This document shows positions 5,509 to 5,998 of a stretch of DNA of 5,998 bases, one piece after another (the first letter of the stretch is position 1; each line of letters opens with the position of its first letter). Below the pieces are notes generated by a model. The model was given only the letters and a program-made list of their open reading frames with translations, was not told where the DNA came from and did not search any database. This stretch comes from an uncultured Christensenella sp. GTDB taxonomy: Bacteria; Bacillota; Clostridia; Christensenellales; CAG-917. The stretch is from the NCBI GenBank assembly GCA_910578325.1, contig CAJTQT010000013.1, positions 1 to 5,998 on the forward strand, given 5' to 3'. The translations under genes were made by a program, and so were the position numbers.

Positions 5509-5998
5509 ATGAAAAAAATACTATATGTGATCTTGGAACAATGGGCTGATTGGGAGCTTGCTTATATTTCGTCGGCGGTCAATATGCTCGGTGGCGGCAA
5601 GTTTGAAAATAAAACTGTATCGCTTACAAAGAACGCCGTTACCTCTATTGGCGGTGTTAAGTGTTTGCCTGATTATGATTTACTTACATTACCGTCCGAT
5701 TATGGTGCCGTAATACTTATCGGTGGTATGTCGTGGCATAACGAGAACGCTATGCAAGTTAAGCCGCTTATTGATGCTTGCATTAAGAGCGGCAAAGTGG
5801 TAGGTGCGATTTGCGATGCTTGTAGATTTTTAGGCTCTATTGGGGCGTTGAATGGCGCAAAACATACGGCTAATGATTTGAACGAATTAAAACAATATTC
5901 GTCTTATACAAACGAACAAGGCTTTATGCATAGGCAAGCGGTATTGGACAATAATGTTATCACGGCAAATGGAACGGCAGCTCTTGAATTTGAGCAAG
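5509..5998 (+). CDS. DJ-1/PfpI family protein (3' end outside window)
   Basis: The frame is open from ATG 5509 to the window edge (163 codons, no stop). Related PfpI-like proteins have about 190-200 residues, so perhaps 30 are missing. Residues 1-10 form the first strand; E16 in 'WADWELA' matches the glutamate that contacts the nucleophile in DJ-1. 'AVILIGGMSW' (67-76) is the oxyanion-hole strand. The nucleophile elbow is 'GAICDA' with C102, followed by 'LGSIGALNGAKHTAN' as in the YoaZ/YdeA-like branch, and 'VITANGTAALEF' near the edge is the conserved late strand. A second cysteine, C105, sits three residues on. Members act as glyoxalases, protein or nucleotide repair enzymes, or proteins without proven activity; which applies cannot be told. 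An AAAAGGAAA site (5492-5500) precedes the ATG. The 62-bp gap after the regulator has no clear promoter or terminator, so it is probably the third gene of the operon. Confidence 0.88.
   Translation, partial: MKKILYVILEQWADWELAYISSAVNMLGGGKFENKTVSLTKNAVTSIGGVKCLPDYDLLTLPSDYGAVILIGGMSWHNENAMQVKPLIDACIKSGKVVGAICDACRFLGSIGALNGAKHTANDLNELKQYSSYTNEQGFMHRQAVLDNNVITANGTAALEFEQ

Overview
The window looks like chromosomal DNA of a low-to-medium-GC Gram-positive bacterium, probably an uncultured Clostridia-type Firmicute. This is inferred from sigma-A-type promoters (TTGCAA/TATAAT and TTGACT/TATAAT, each with a 17-bp spacer), AAAGGA/GAGG-type ribosome binding sites, and proteins of Firmicute-like families (a YdjI-like SPFH protein and an HxlR regulator with its N-terminal Cys). 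No rRNA or other taxonomic marker is present, so the assignment is tentative. I see no mobile element, CRISPR array, tRNA or riboswitch.

Left block (1-2910, + strand): a non-coding leader with a strong promoter (97-125) drives two genes 17 bp apart. The first (199-1824) is a large cytosolic protein with a helical, Sel1-like N-terminal part, two four-cysteine zinc ribbons in the middle, and a C-terminal alpha/beta domain that may have a Mog1/PsbP-type fold. The second (1842-2828) is a YdjI-like SPFH protein ending in a double zinc ribbon. Together they resemble the zinc-ribbon plus SPFH pair of the Bacillus YdjF(PspA)-YdjG-YdjH-YdjI membrane-stress module, but no PspA or YdjH partner lies in the window. 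A bidirectional terminator hairpin (2885-2910) closes this block and the convergent gene on its right.

Centre (2914-3964): a radical SAM protein of unknown substrate is encoded on the - strand. It is divergent from the right-hand operon. The intergenic region holds a promoter for each direction and, between them, a perfect 8+8-bp inverted repeat (3877-3896) that is the best candidate operator. The longest reading frame of the rightward flavoprotein would run through this promoter; the sequence argues for a start at 3965 instead.

Right block (3965-5998, + strand): an FAD-dependent oxidoreductase of the geranylgeranyl-reductase/halogenase-like superfamily, an HxlR-type regulator with the conserved N-terminal cysteine, and a DJ-1/PfpI protein cut by the window edge. 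The layout suggests a redox- or electrophile-responsive operon autoregulated by the HxlR protein through the palindrome. That regulatory model is inference.
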